From assembly GCA_937881735.1 (NCBI GenBank), contig CALGEH010000233.1, positions 1-33,887 on the forward strand: a stretch of DNA of 33,887 bases, written 5' to 3'. Each line of letters begins with the position of its first letter. Positions within the stretch are counted from its first letter, which is position 1. A program made the position numbers and the translations under genes. This DNA comes from an uncultured Shimia sp. (GTDB lineage Bacteria; Pseudomonadota; Alphaproteobacteria; Rhodobacterales; Rhodobacteraceae). The notes under the pieces were generated by a model. It saw only the letters and a list, made by a program, of their open reading frames with translations. It ran no database searches and was not told where the DNA came from. Positions 17,127 to 25,573 of the stretch are shown here, piece after piece.

Positions 17127-18400
17127 CGCGCCACCAAGGCTTCAAGGCCTGCGCGGCGCTGATACCACATCTGCCCCAAAGCTTCCATTTCGCGACGCAA
17201 CCCGGCCTCATGCTGGGCAAGCCACGCCGGCACCGACTCAAAGCTCACAATGCGCGCCTTGCCGCGCCGGATCTGCACCACAGGCCAATCACCCACCAAC
17301 GCATTGTCCACACCAAAGAGACCCCGCCCCCACCATTCCGCGGCGCCAAAGGCATGCATCACCTGCCCCTTTTGCTTCAGCGAAGCCATCACCGCACCCG
17401 ATGCGGTAGAAGCCGCATGGGTTACCGCCTCGCCCCAGATGTCGAGAATAGCGGCATATTCCCAGCTGACCGCGCTCCAATCGCCGGGGTAGCGGGTGTT
17501 GTATTCGGTGTAGAACGCCTTGGGTCGGTTGAAAAAGAATGCCTTGTCGGCAAGCGCCGGATCATCGAAATCTGGAAACTGGAAGGTGACGCCCTCCATG
17601 AACTCCGCCGAGGTGCGCGCAATCAGCCGCGCGTAATTGTCGAGCGTGCACGACAGAATTTGGCCCGAGAAGCCCGCGGCAAAGGCGGCCTCGGTCAGGG
17701 CCTGCACCATAGGCGGATAGGAGGTGCACCAGCACAGCATATCCGGGCTATTCGCCATCATCTCGGCCACGATCGTGCGCGCATCGCCGCCCTCCGCGGC
17801 GTATTGCACCTCTGCCGTGACCTCCGCGCCCTCAGCAGCGAAAGCCGCGCGATATGTGGCGAGCGAGGGCAGTCCCATGGCATCAACCTGCGCGCAAAGT
17901 GCCACCCGGCGCGGCGCGCGGCCCCTGCAAAGGTAGGATACGCCGGTGACCGCGTAGACCGGATGCACCTCGCTCGGCGCGATGAGGTAGGGCGTGTCGG
18001 GCGAGAGGTCACTGGGCAAAAGGGTCGAGGTGAGCACCCGGCGCGCGTTGAGAAAGGGCTGCGCGGCACGCGGGCCTGCGCCACCCAAGGTGAGGATGAG
18101 CTGAGCGGCACCCTCATCCACAAGCTGCGCGGCACCCGCCTGCGCGCGCTCGGGGTCATCCCCGCAATCATAGGGTAAAAGTTCGACCCGCCTCCGCTCG
18201 GCCCCAATGCGCAGACCACCAGCCGCATTCACCTGGTCTACCCAGATCCGGCAGCCGTTGAGCCCGGGGCGTCCCCAGCCTTCGGCCACACCGCTGAGCG
18301 GAGCGAGAAAGCCGATTCGGACCGGAGTGCTCGACATCTGGTCCAAACGCGGCAAGCGCCCCGAGACTGATAAAAACTGCGCAAAACTGCTTTGTGACAT
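17123..18400 (-). CDS. Branched-chain amino acid/amide-type binding protein without a visible signal peptide
   Basis: A type I periplasmic-binding fold protein (Leu/Ile/Val/urea/amide family, Peripla_BP_6-like), 425 residues from the ATG at 18400. Family segments include VRIGFLAPLSGVAEGWGRPG, GCRIWVDQVNAAGGL, LILTLGGAGPRAAQPF, and AAFAAGFSGQILSCTLDN. No hydrophobic signal sequence precedes them: the N-terminus reads MSQSSFAQFLSVSGRLPRLD. No permease or ATPase genes are near. This fits a cytoplasmic ligand sensor of the AmiC type rather than a transporter part. GTG 18421 or ATG near 18337 are alternative starts, and neither creates a signal peptide. It is divergent from tmm and convergent with the GntR gene. 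The ligand is unknown; amides or amines are guesses. Confidence 0.75.
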   Translation of the reverse strand: MSQSSFAQFLSVSGRLPRLDQMSSTPVRIGFLAPLSGVAEGWGRPGLNGCRIWVDQVNAAGGLRIGAERRRVELLPYDCGDDPERAQAGAAQLVDEGAAQLILTLGGAGPRAAQPFLNARRVLTSTLLPSDLSPDTPYLIAPSEVHPVYAVTGVSYLCRGRAPRRVALCAQVDAMGLPSLATYRAAFAAEGAEVTAEVQYAAEGGDARTIVAEMMANSPDMLCWCTSYPPMVQALTEAAFAAGFSGQILSCTLDNYARLIARTSAEFMEGVTFQFPDFDDPALADKAFFFNRPKAFYTEYNTRYPGDWSAVSWEYAAILDIWGEAVTHAASTASGAVMASLKQKGQVMHAFGAAEWWGRGLFGVDNALVGDWPVVQIRRGKARIVSFESVPAWLAQHEAGLRREMEALGQMWYQRRAGLEALVAR

Positions 18401-18500
18401 GGCCTTAACCCACAGTGCCACCTATCTGTGCAGGTCTTCATCAGGCCCAAACAAGCGACAGTGAATCGCCTTGACACAGACGCGCCAACGCGGTTTCAAT

Positions 18501-18512
18501 TGGTATAAACCA
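18501..18512. promoter_or_regulatory. Candidate operator 1 upstream of tmm
   Basis: TGGTATAAACCA has the dyad form TGGT-N4-ACCA. It lies 59 bases before the tmm start. FadR-type GntR regulators commonly bind TGGT-N3/4-ACCA-like sites, and one is encoded next door at 16371-17126. Confidence 0.5.
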
Positions 18513-18543
18513 CACCTTAGAATGATAAGACCAATTTTTCAAA

Positions 18544-18555
18544 TGGTCTGAACCA
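18544..18555. promoter_or_regulatory. Candidate operator 2 upstream of tmm
   Basis: TGGTCTGAACCA is a second TGGT-N4-ACCA dyad, 43 bases from the first (start to start, about four helical turns) and 15 bases before the tmm ATG. It also overlaps a wider inverted repeat, AGACCA (18528-18533) with TGGTCT (18544-18549). Binding here would block transcription or ribosome access. Confidence 0.5.
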
Positions 18556-18570
18556 ACGGGAGACCAATCC

Positions 18571-19908
18571 ATGACAAAACGTATCGCAATCCTCGGTGCA
18601 GGCCCCTCAGGCCTTGCGCAATTGCGCGCCTTTCAATCGGCCAAGCAAAACGGTGAGGATATCCCAGAGATCGTCTGTTTTGAGAAGCAAGATGACTGGG
18701 GTGGGCTGTGGAAATACACGTGGCGCACGGGCGTGGATCAATATGGCGAGCCTGTGCACGGCTCCATGTATCGCTACCTGTGGTCGAACGGGCCCAAAGA
18801 GGGTCTGGAGTTTGCCGATTATTCCTTTGAGGAGCATTTTGGCAAACAGATCGCAAGCTACCCGCCCCGCGCTGTCCTCTTTGACTATATCGAAGGCCGC
18901 GTGAAGAAGGCTGGCGTGCGGGACTGGATCCGTTTTGAGACCGCCGTGCGCCGGGTTGAAGAGAGCGAGAACGGTTTCAAAGTCACAGTCTGCGACCTGC
19001 CCAAGGGCGAGGAGTATTCCGAAGAATTCGACCATGTGATCTGCGCGACGGGCCACTTCTCCACACCAAACGTGCCCGAGTTCGAGGGCTTCGACAACTT
19101 CGCAGGCCGCATTCTCCACGCCCATGATTTCCGTGACGCACTTGAGTTCAAGGGTCAGGATATCCTCATCGTCGGCACGTCCTACTCGGCCGAGGATATC
19201 GGCTCGCAGCTTTGGAAATATGGCGCGAAATCGATCACCGTCAGCCACCGCACCGCCCCCATGGGATATAAGTGGCCTGAAAACTGGGCCGAGGTGCCCC
19301 TTTTGGTGAAGGTTGACGGCAAGACCGCGCATTTCAAGGACGGCACCAGCCGCGAGGTGGATGCGGTGATCCTTTGCACCGGTTATCAGCACCATTTCCC
19401 CTTCATGGACGAGGCTTTGAACCTGCGCACGGCCAACCGCCTGGCCACTGCGGACCTCTATAAGGGCGTGGCCTTTGTGAACAATCCCGACCTTTTTTAC
19501 ATCGGGATGCAGGACCAGTGGTTCACCTTCAACATGTTCGATGCCCAGGCGTGGTGGGTGCGTGATGCGATCATGGGCAAGATCGACATTCCTACCGACA
19601 AGGCTACTTTGATCGCGGACGTAAATGACCGGGTAGCGCGCGAGGATGCGGGCGAGAGCGACTATGACGCGATCTGGTATCAGGGCGATTACATCAAGGA
19701 ACTGATCGCGGAGACGGATTATCCCAGCTTCGATGTCGAGGGCGCGTGCAAGGCCTTCAAGGAGTGGAAGGGCCACAAGAAGGAGGGCATCATGACCTTC
19801 CGCAACAACAGCTACACTTCCGTTATGACAGGCACCAAAGCGCCCGTTCACCACACGCCCTGGAAGGATGCGCTGGACGATAGCCTTGAGGTCTATCTGC
19901 AAAACTGA
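18571..19908 (+). CDS. tmm: Trimethylamine monooxygenase (flavin-containing)
   Basis: A 445-residue bacterial flavin-containing monooxygenase that oxidises trimethylamine to TMAO with NADPH and O2. The FAD site is GAGPSG at residues 9-14. The FMO signature [11 protein letters not shown] spans 177-187, and the NADPH site GTSYSAED spans 202-209. The length fits known Tmm proteins. A ribosome binding site, ACGGGAGACC, precedes the ATG. Its stop overlaps the next gene by one base (TGATG). The two dyads upstream suggest repression or activation by a GntR-type protein. Other FMO activities, such as DMS or indole oxidation, are possible side reactions; context makes Tmm the main call. Confidence 0.93.
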   Translation: MTKRIAILGAGPSGLAQLRAFQSAKQNGEDIPEIVCFEKQDDWGGLWKYTWRTGVDQYGEPVHGSMYRYLWSNGPKEGLEFADYSFEEHFGKQIASYPPRAVLFDYIEGRVKKAGVRDWIRFETAVRRVEESENGFKVTVCDLPKGEEYSEEFDHVICATGHFSTPNVPEFEGFDNFAGRILHAHDFRDALEFKGQDILIVGTSYSAEDIGSQLWKYGAKSITVSHRTAPMGYKWPENWAEVPLLVKVDGKTAHFKDGTSREVDAVILCTGYQHHFPFMDEALNLRTANRLATADLYKGVAFVNNPDLFYIGMQDQWFTFNMFDAQAWWVRDAIMGKIDIPTDKATLIADVNDRVAREDAGESDYDAIWYQGDYIKELIAETDYPSFDVEGACKAFKEWKGHKKEGIMTFRNNSYTSVMTGTKAPVHHTPWKDALDDSLEVYLQN

Positions 19909-20618
19909 TGCGCCTTTTGGTCTTTCAGCACACGCCCGGAGAACACCCCGGGCGCTTCACCGGTCTGATCGCTCAGGCCGGTGACACTGCACATGTGGTG
20001 CGCCTCTTTGACGGAGAGGCGATCCCCGATCTGACCGGCTTCGACGCATTGCTGGTCATGGGTGGTCCGATGGATGTGTGGGAGGAAGACGCGCACCCGT
20101 GGCTGCGCCCCGAGAAGGCGGCGATTGCTGAGTGGGCCGGGGCCGGGCGGCCTTATCTCGGCGTTTGCCTCGGGCATCAGCTTCTGGTGGAGGCGATGGG
20201 CGGACGCTGTGGCAAGATGAAGGTGCCGGAGATTGGCGTGAACCCGATAGGGTTGACAGATGAGGGCCGCGCGGACGGTCTTCTGGACGGCCTGCCTGAC
20301 CCGCTGCGTGTGATGCAATGGCATGGCGTTGAGGCCGAGGCCCTGCCCGAGGGCACGACCTTACTGGCCAGCAACACCGCCTGCCATGCGCAGGCGATCC
20401 GCGTGGGTGCCCGCGCGTGGGGCGTGCAATTTCACCCCGAGATAGACGAAGGTCTGGTCAGCTATTGGATGGGGGATCCGGGCAACCGGGCCGCGGCGAT
20501 AAACTGGCTGGGCTCACCGGAGGCGGCGGATCGGTTCGCGTCAGATAGTGCCGCACATGTGCCTCTGGCGGCACGGCAATCGGCGGCGCTCTACGCGCGG
20601 CTGCGCGGGTCGGCCTAG
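19908..20618 (+). CDS. Class I glutamine amidotransferase-like hydrolase coupled to tmm
   Basis: 236 residues of the GATase1 fold, resembling stand-alone GMP-synthase-type amidotransferase domains. The nucleophile is Cys87 in GVCLGHQL, and His176 and Glu178 (QFHPEID) complete a triad. No synthetase domain is attached. Its ATG overlaps the tmm stop by one base, so it is translated with Tmm. Stand-alone members include gamma-glutamyl peptide hydrolases of amine degradation (PuuD-like in role, though a different subgroup). Hydrolysis of a gamma-glutamyl amine such as gamma-glutamylmethylamide is a possible function; nothing in the sequence proves it. Confidence 0.8.
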   Translation: MRLLVFQHTPGEHPGRFTGLIAQAGDTAHVVRLFDGEAIPDLTGFDALLVMGGPMDVWEEDAHPWLRPEKAAIAEWAGAGRPYLGVCLGHQLLVEAMGGRCGKMKVPEIGVNPIGLTDEGRADGLLDGLPDPLRVMQWHGVEAEALPEGTTLLASNTACHAQAIRVGARAWGVQFHPEIDEGLVSYWMGDPGNRAAAINWLGSPEAADRFASDSAAHVPLAARQSAALYARLRGSA

Positions 20619-20694
20619 GGCGCCTCGCGTTTAATCTGATTCGCAGATTTGATGCAAAACGCCCAAAGAACTTGAAGGCTGTGAGCTTTTTGCG

Positions 20695-20718
20695 TTTTTC
20701 CTGTCTCAGCAAATACAC
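20695..20718 (-). repeat. Short 3'-end element, copy 2 (downstream of the globin gene)
   Basis: Minus strand GTGTATTTGCTGAGACAGG followed by AAAAA, beginning about 9 bases after the trHb stop. It resembles the element after tmoW more than the one after fhs. It is the weakest of the three copies. Confidence 0.3.
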
Positions 20719-20726
20719 AAGAGGCT

Positions 20727-21128
20727 TTAAAGCGTCTCGCCCACCACATCGCCGTCATTCACGAGGATCATCGCTACCCGCCGCAGGGTCGCGCGAAGAC
20801 GGTCCACATGCGCGCCCGCATGGCCCAGATCATCCAGCGTTTTGTCCATGATGCTCAGCCAATTCTCAGCATCCTTGGTGAAGATCGGCACATGCTCGTG
20901 GATCTGCTTCACGTTCATATGGCTGTGCGTTTCCATGTAATAGGGCCGCCCGCCCATGAAGCCGCAGAGGAAGTTGAACTGCTCCTCGCGGGTATGGGCG
21001 AGGCCATGGCCGTTGCGGTGCAGATCGACAATCTTCTGCCCCTCGGGCAGCGCTTCGACCAGATCGTAGAAATGCTCGACCAGCTCTTTGAGAGACGGCT
21101 CCCCGCCGATATCGTCAAGGACGCTCAC
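20727..21128 (-). CDS. Truncated haemoglobin, group II type
   Basis: A 133-residue globin of the 2-on-2 fold. Likely haem contacts are Tyr21 (B10, in EHFYDLV), the proximal His79 in EHVPIF and Trp90 (G8, in AENWLSIM). The segment QFNFLCGFMGGRPYYMETH matches the E-helix region of group II members. Such proteins bind O2, NO or sulfide and may scavenge NO or handle oxygen. The GTG start overlaps the tdm stop by four bases (GTGA), so it is made together with the TMAO demethylase, and the stop lies at the end of that operon. Its job beside Tdm is unknown; oxygen or NO protection of a metal centre is a guess. Confidence 0.85.
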   Translation of the reverse strand: MSVLDDIGGEPSLKELVEHFYDLVEALPEGQKIVDLHRNGHGLAHTREEQFNFLCGFMGGRPYYMETHSHMNVKQIHEHVPIFTKDAENWLSIMDKTLDDLGHAGAHVDRLRATLRRVAMILVNDGDVVGETL

Positions 21129-23494
21129 GAGCGAGGGCGTTCTTTCTTCGGATCATAGGCCGCAAACGGCACGATCGTTGCGGGCAGGCGCTTTTGATGG
21201 CCGTCAAGTTTGCCCACTTCGACGGCGGTGCCAAACTCTGCATGGGCCACGTCGATCCGCGCGAGCGCGATGTTCTTGCCCAAAAGCGGCGAGCGCATGG
21301 AGGATGTGACCTCACCAATCTGTGCGCGGCCGATATGGATGCAATCGCCATGATCTACAGCCACGTTGCTGTCGATCTCAAGGCCAACCATGCGGCGCGA
21401 GGGATGCTCCTTGCGCCGAATGAGCGCGTCACGCCCGATGAAATCATCCTCCTTGGATTTGAGCGGCACAGTAAAGCCCACGCCCGCCTCAAACGGATCA
21501 GTCTGGTCGGAGAAATCATAACCCGCAAAAATCAGCCCCGCCTCGATGCGCACCATGTCCAAGGCCTCAAGCCCCATGGGTTTGAGCCCATGCGGTTGGC
21601 CCACCTGCCAGATCGCATCGAAAATCTCTTCGCAATCCTTGGGGTGGCACATCACCTCATAGCCCAACTCGCCGGTATAGCCCGTGCGCGAGACGACGAA
21701 GGGCGTGCCGCCCTCGTGATAGAGCCGTGCGGGCGTGAAGCGGAACCAGCCAAGCTGATCAAACTCGGGATTGTGCGGCGCAGTCCAGACCAGATCACGC
21801 AGGATATCCCGCGAGGCAGGGCCTTGGACGGCCACATTGTGCAGCTGATCCGAGGAGGAGCGCACAAGAACCTTGAGACCCAGCTTCTCGGCCTGCTCAC
21901 GGATCCACTCCCCGCCATAATCATTCCCACCGATCCAGCGGAAGTTATCCTTGGCCAGCCGGAAAACCGTGCCATCGTCGATCATGCCGCCGTGCTCGTA
22001 ACACATGGCGGTGTAGACAACGCCACCCACGGCCAGAGTTTTCATATTCCGCGTGAAGACATATTGGCAAAGCGCCTCTGCGTCCGGACCGGTGATCTCA
22101 AACTTGCGCAAGGGGCTCAGATCCATGATCACCGCCTCTTTGCGGCAGGCCCAATATTCCTCGATCGGCCCCGTTTCGGCAAAGCCGCTGGCCAGCCAAT
22201 AGCCGTTATACTCAATGAAATTGCGTGTGTGTTTGGCAAAGCTGTCGTGGAAGCCGGTCTGTTTTGTCATCTTCGCCTCGGAATCTGGTGTCGGGCGATA
22301 GGCGACCGACTTTTGGAATGTTTCGGAGCCGCTATAGGTGCGGATGTAAATGTCGGTGGGGTTCCAGCCGTTGGCCGCGCTGGTATCATCGGGACAGGCA
22401 GAGCTTACGCACACCAGATCGGTCAGCGCGCGCAAGAGCACGTAATCGCCGGGGCGTGACCATGGCTCGTCCAGATACATGACGCCGTGATCGTCGAGAA
22501 ACGTGTTGAAGAAGAAGTTGATTGCCATCCAACCGGGACGCCCGGTGACGTTGTATTCTGCCAGCGCCTTGTTGAAATTCTCCGAGCAGTTCACATGCCC
22601 GGGATAGCCGATATCGTCGTAGAACTTGGCCGAGCAGGCCAGTGCGAAAGCGTCATGCCGCCCGCACGTATCCTGCACCACCTCGACAAGCGGCTGCATC
22701 TCCTGATCATAGTATTTCGCGTGCAGGCCGGGCATTGGATAGGCATGGCCCATCAAAGTGCGCGTGGTCGTAACGTCCAGCGCATGCTCGATCCCCTTGT
22801 CGAGCTTGCGGGCCGAGAAACACTCAAAATCCGTGCATTGGCGCCCGTCCACATCGATGATCTGGATATAGTCGCCAGCTTTCACGAAATAGGCCTCGGC
22901 GGTGGCATTCTCGATACGGATGCTTTGCTGCGGTTCGGCCAGCGGGTCGGGCAGCTCAAACTTTACATGCGATTTGATCACCGCGCGGGTGACCATCACG
23001 GTGAGCGGGGTGAGCGTATTTTGCGCCTCGAAATCCATCGCACCGCCGGGGGCGGAGATGATCACGATGCCGTCGCGCTGGACAGTGAAGCTCTCTTCCG
23101 TTTTGGCGGGCGTGGCTGCGTCAAACATCCGCGCGCCGCGCGCATGCGCCAGATCCAAGCCCCGCGCCTGAAGGCCCAAACGCAAGCTGCGCAGCGAGCC
23201 AATCGGCCCTGCCAGAAGGCTCTTCAACCCGCCCGCATCGCAGTTCGCTGGCGCGCCAAAGATCCCTGTGTCGATGGACCCGGCCGAATCAGCAGCCACG
23301 ATTTCGCAGGGCTGCCCGCCCTCATCATTGCTCACGCTGAATTTGTCGCCGGCCTCCACGGGGATCAGGATCGCGCCCCCGCCTTCGACCACATAACGCT
23401 CAACCCCTTTGGGGAGCGAGAAAACACGAGGCTGGATGATTTCGCTCGGGCGCGGCGGACCGGGCTGAACCTTGGGGTATGCATCGTCGAGCAT
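21125..23494 (-). CDS. tdm: Trimethylamine N-oxide demethylase
   Basis: 789 residues from the ATG at 23494, chosen for its strong ribosome binding site GGAAGGA; an upstream ATG at 23539 adds 15 residues of unlikely protein. The N-terminal half is a DUF1989 domain with likely metal-binding cysteines in DVDGRQCTDFEC (about 215-225), QDTCGRHD (277), LVCVSSACPDD (362, 367) and nearby histidines. From about residue 410 a GcvT-like tetrahydrofolate domain follows (HDSFAKHTRNFIEYNGYW, VVSRTGYTGELGYEVM). Tdm splits TMAO into dimethylamine and formaldehyde in the cytoplasm, and the second domain can pass the carbon to THF. Length and domain order match known Tdm. It is divergent from a small membrane protein/EamA pair. 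Confidence 0.9.
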   Translation of the reverse strand: MLDDAYPKVQPGPPRPSEIIQPRVFSLPKGVERYVVEGGGAILIPVEAGDKFSVSNDEGGQPCEIVAADSAGSIDTGIFGAPANCDAGGLKSLLAGPIGSLRSLRLGLQARGLDLAHARGARMFDAATPAKTEESFTVQRDGIVIISAPGGAMDFEAQNTLTPLTVMVTRAVIKSHVKFELPDPLAEPQQSIRIENATAEAYFVKAGDYIQIIDVDGRQCTDFECFSARKLDKGIEHALDVTTTRTLMGHAYPMPGLHAKYYDQEMQPLVEVVQDTCGRHDAFALACSAKFYDDIGYPGHVNCSENFNKALAEYNVTGRPGWMAINFFFNTFLDDHGVMYLDEPWSRPGDYVLLRALTDLVCVSSACPDDTSAANGWNPTDIYIRTYSGSETFQKSVAYRPTPDSEAKMTKQTGFHDSFAKHTRNFIEYNGYWLASGFAETGPIEEYWACRKEAVIMDLSPLRKFEITGPDAEALCQYVFTRNMKTLAVGGVVYTAMCYEHGGMIDDGTVFRLAKDNFRWIGGNDYGGEWIREQAEKLGLKVLVRSSSDQLHNVAVQGPASRDILRDLVWTAPHNPEFDQLGWFRFTPARLYHEGGTPFVVSRTGYTGELGYEVMCHPKDCEEIFDAIWQVGQPHGLKPMGLEALDMVRIEAGLIFAGYDFSDQTDPFEAGVGFTVPLKSKEDDFIGRDALIRRKEHPSRRMVGLEIDSNVAVDHGDCIHIGRAQIGEVTSSMRSPLLGKNIALARIDVAHAEFGTAVEVGKLDGHQKRLPATIVPFAAYDPKKERPRS

Positions 23495-23532
23495 TGAGCC
23501 GTCCTTCCTGATGTCACAGCCGCAGGGGCCTT

Positions 23533-23607
23533 GTTGCATCTGTGGAAAATTTATTTAACAGTGAGAATATAGCCAAGAGGCGCACCTCGCAAGCTGGACG
23601 ATGCAAC
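23533..23607. promoter_or_regulatory. Divergent tdm / small-membrane-protein promoter region with inverted repeat
   Basis: GTTGCATC (23533-23540) and GATGCAAC (23600-23607) form an 8-base inverted repeat on either side of an AT-rich core (23545-23570), each arm close to one of the divergent starts. On the minus strand TTGGCT, 17 bases and TAAATT could serve as the tdm promoter. GTTGCATC is one base off the GTTGCACC found in motif copy B at dmmD, which may or may not be meaningful. Confidence 0.35.
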
Positions 23608-23611
23608 GCGT

Positions 23612-23776
23612 ATGACGAATCATCAAATTAATTTTCTGGGATGGGTGCTTTTCATCATCTCGGCGATCGGGTTTTGCATCGCAAGTATCGGGCATTTCTG
23701 GGCCATGTTCGGATCGGTTTTCTTTCTCGTGGCCTGCCTTGTCTTTGTAATTCCATTTTTCCGGAAAGGGCGCTGA
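23612..23776 (+). CDS. 54-residue membrane protein upstream of the EamA transporter
   Basis: The ORF runs MTNHQINFLGWVLFIISAIG through to VIPFFRKGR. It has two hydrophobic segments (about residues 9-27 and 32-49) with a basic C-terminus. The stop is followed at once by the EamA ATG (TGAATG), so the pair is co-translated. The ribosome binding site is weak. I do not recognise the family. The hydrophobic layout and tight coupling argue that it is real. Confidence 0.6.
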   Translation: MTNHQINFLGWVLFIISAIGFCIASIGHFWAMFGSVFFLVACLVFVIPFFRKGR

Positions 23777-24622
23777 ATGCTCACACTCGGCGTTGGCCTC
23801 ATCGCAGCACTTTGCTGGGGCATCCACGATATCTGCGTGCGTTACGTCTCGCAGCGCGGTGGCATCCTGCCCGCGTTGACCACTGTGCTGATCGTGGGCT
23901 CGCTGATCATGGCACCAGTGGCCTTGGGCCTGGGCGACTGGTCGCAGATGAGCGCACGCGCCTACGGGCTGAGTGCTGCAAGCGGGCTGGCGTTCACCCT
24001 CGCCTGCGTCGGGCTCTACAAATCCTTCGGCATCGGACCGGTGCGGCTGGTGGCGCCCATCGTGGGCTCTTACCCTGCGTTGTCGATCGCGTGGGCCGCC
24101 GCCTCGGGGCAGGCGGTCAGCTGGGATCAATGGCTGGCGGTGTTCTGCGTCATCGCGGGGGTTGGGATCGTGGGCATTCTCACCGATGACGAGGACGTGG
24201 GCGGCAGCAAGCGCGCGGCGATGCTCTGGGCCTTGGCGGGTGCGGTTGGGTTCTTCATGGCCTTCGCCTTGGGTCAGTCGGCAAGCCAGGCGGGCAGCGA
24301 ATTCCCGGTGATCCTGGTCACGCGCCTCGTGGCGGTCGGTCCGGTTTTGGTGCTGCTCTTTGCCTCGGGTGCACGGCAGATGCCTGCGCGATCCGCATGG
24401 CCGCTCTTGGCGCTGATGGGGCTTTTGGACTGCGTGGCCTTGGGGATCGTGATCTACGCAGGCGGGATGCCCCGGCCCGAATTTGCGGCGGTGGCCGCCT
24501 CCACCTTCGGGATGATCACCATCCTTCTGGCATGGGCCTTCCTCAGGGAACGCGTCTCCCCCGGCCAATGGGCCGGGGTCGCGCTGGCCTTTGCCGCCAT
24601 CGGCTATCTGGCACTCATTTAG
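23777..24622 (+). CDS. EamA/DMT-family transporter
   Basis: 281 residues with about ten hydrophobic spans in two repeats, as in the drug/metabolite transporter superfamily. Segments include [20 protein letters not shown] in the first half and [20 protein letters not shown] near the end (the second EamA repeat). It starts directly after the 54-residue ORF and is divergent from tdm. Substrate cannot be predicted. A metabolite exporter acting during TMAO breakdown (for example for dimethylamine or an amino acid) is only a guess. Its last four bases overlap the end of the convergent folD. Confidence 0.83.
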   Translation: MLTLGVGLIAALCWGIHDICVRYVSQRGGILPALTTVLIVGSLIMAPVALGLGDWSQMSARAYGLSAASGLAFTLACVGLYKSFGIGPVRLVAPIVGSYPALSIAWAAASGQAVSWDQWLAVFCVIAGVGIVGILTDDEDVGGSKRAAMLWALAGAVGFFMAFALGQSASQAGSEFPVILVTRLVAVGPVLVLLFASGARQMPARSAWPLLALMGLLDCVALGIVIYAGGMPRPEFAAVAASTFGMITILLAWAFLRERVSPGQWAGVALAFAAIGYLALI

Positions 24623-25509
24623 GCGGTGAGGCCTTCGGGCTCCGGCAGGCCGTTGGCGCGGCAACACGCCGTCAGCGTGTTAGCCAAGAGGCACGCAATG
24701 GTCATTGGCCCCACACCGCCCGGCACGGGCGTGATCGCGCCGGCCACAGCCGCGCAGCTGTCGTAATCCACATCGCCCACAAGCCGCGTCTTCTCGCCAT
24801 TTGGCACCCTGTTGATGCCCACATCGATCACCGTCGCTCCCGGCTTGATCCAGTCACCCGGGACCATCTCCGGACGGCCCACCGCCGCCACCACGATATC
24901 GGCGCGCCGCACAACATCGGCCAGATCCTTTGTCCGGCTATGCGCAATCGTCACGGTGCAGCTATCGCCCAGCAAAAGCTGCGCCATCGGCTTGCCCACG
25001 ATATTGCTGCGCCCGATCACGACCGCATCCATCCCGGAAAGGCTCCCATGATGATCCCGCAGCATCATCAAACAGCCCAAGGGCGTGCACGGCACCATGC
25101 TCTTTTGCCCAGTGCCAAGCAGTCCCACATTCGAGATATGGAACCCGTCCACATCCTTCGCCGGATCGATCGAGCCGATCACAAGCTCCTCGTTCAAATG
25201 CTTCGGCAGCGGCAACTGCACCAAAATCCCGTGAATGCTCGCATCCGCATTCAGCGCCTCGATCAGCGCCAGCAAATCCGCCTCCGACGTGTCCACCTCA
25301 AGCCGGTGCTCGACACTCTTCATGCCGACCTCAACAGTCTGCTTGCCCTTGGAACGCACATAGACCTGGCTCGCAGGGTCTTCACCGACAAGCACAACCG
25401 CGAGCCCCGGAACAAGCCCATGCTCTGCCTTCAGACGCCCAACATGCTCGCCCACCTGCGCCCGCACCCGGGCTGCAAACGCCTTGCCATCAATCACCTG
25501 CGCTGTCAT
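24619..25509 (-). CDS. folD: Bifunctional methylenetetrahydrofolate dehydrogenase/cyclohydrolase
   Basis: 296 residues from the ATG at 25509, which has AAGGAG six bases upstream; the ATG at 25524 overlaps that ribosome binding site and is less likely. Family marks are the [14 protein letters not shown] catalytic-lysine region, [22 protein letters not shown], the NADP-binding [17 protein letters not shown] and the C-terminal [19 protein letters not shown]. FolD turns methylene-THF into formyl-THF, i.e. it oxidises the carbon loaded by Tdm and DmmD. It is downstream of fhs on the same strand after 123 bases. Its location in an amine-oxidation cluster suggests a dissimilatory copy. Confidence 0.93.
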   Translation of the reverse strand: MTAQVIDGKAFAARVRAQVGEHVGRLKAEHGLVPGLAVVLVGEDPASQVYVRSKGKQTVEVGMKSVEHRLEVDTSEADLLALIEALNADASIHGILVQLPLPKHLNEELVIGSIDPAKDVDGFHISNVGLLGTGQKSMVPCTPLGCLMMLRDHHGSLSGMDAVVIGRSNIVGKPMAQLLLGDSCTVTIAHSRTKDLADVVRRADIVVAAVGRPEMVPGDWIKPGATVIDVGINRVPNGEKTRLVGDVDYDSCAAVAGAITPVPGGVGPMTIACLLANTLTACCRANGLPEPEGLTA

Positions 25510-25573
25510 CACACGCTCCTTCATGTATTTGATTTCATGGACGGTGTAAGATCACTCTCACCCAACCCTGCAT

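Noticed and set aside
21125-23494. Sarcosine or dimethylglycine dehydrogenase
   Set aside because: The GcvT-like C-terminus invites this call, but there is no FAD-binding dehydrogenase domain; the N-terminus is DUF1989, as in Tdm.
23495-23539. Fifteen-residue N-terminal extension of Tdm
   Set aside because: The ATG at 23494 has a strong ribosome binding site (GGAAGGA) and the family-like start; the upstream ATG does not.
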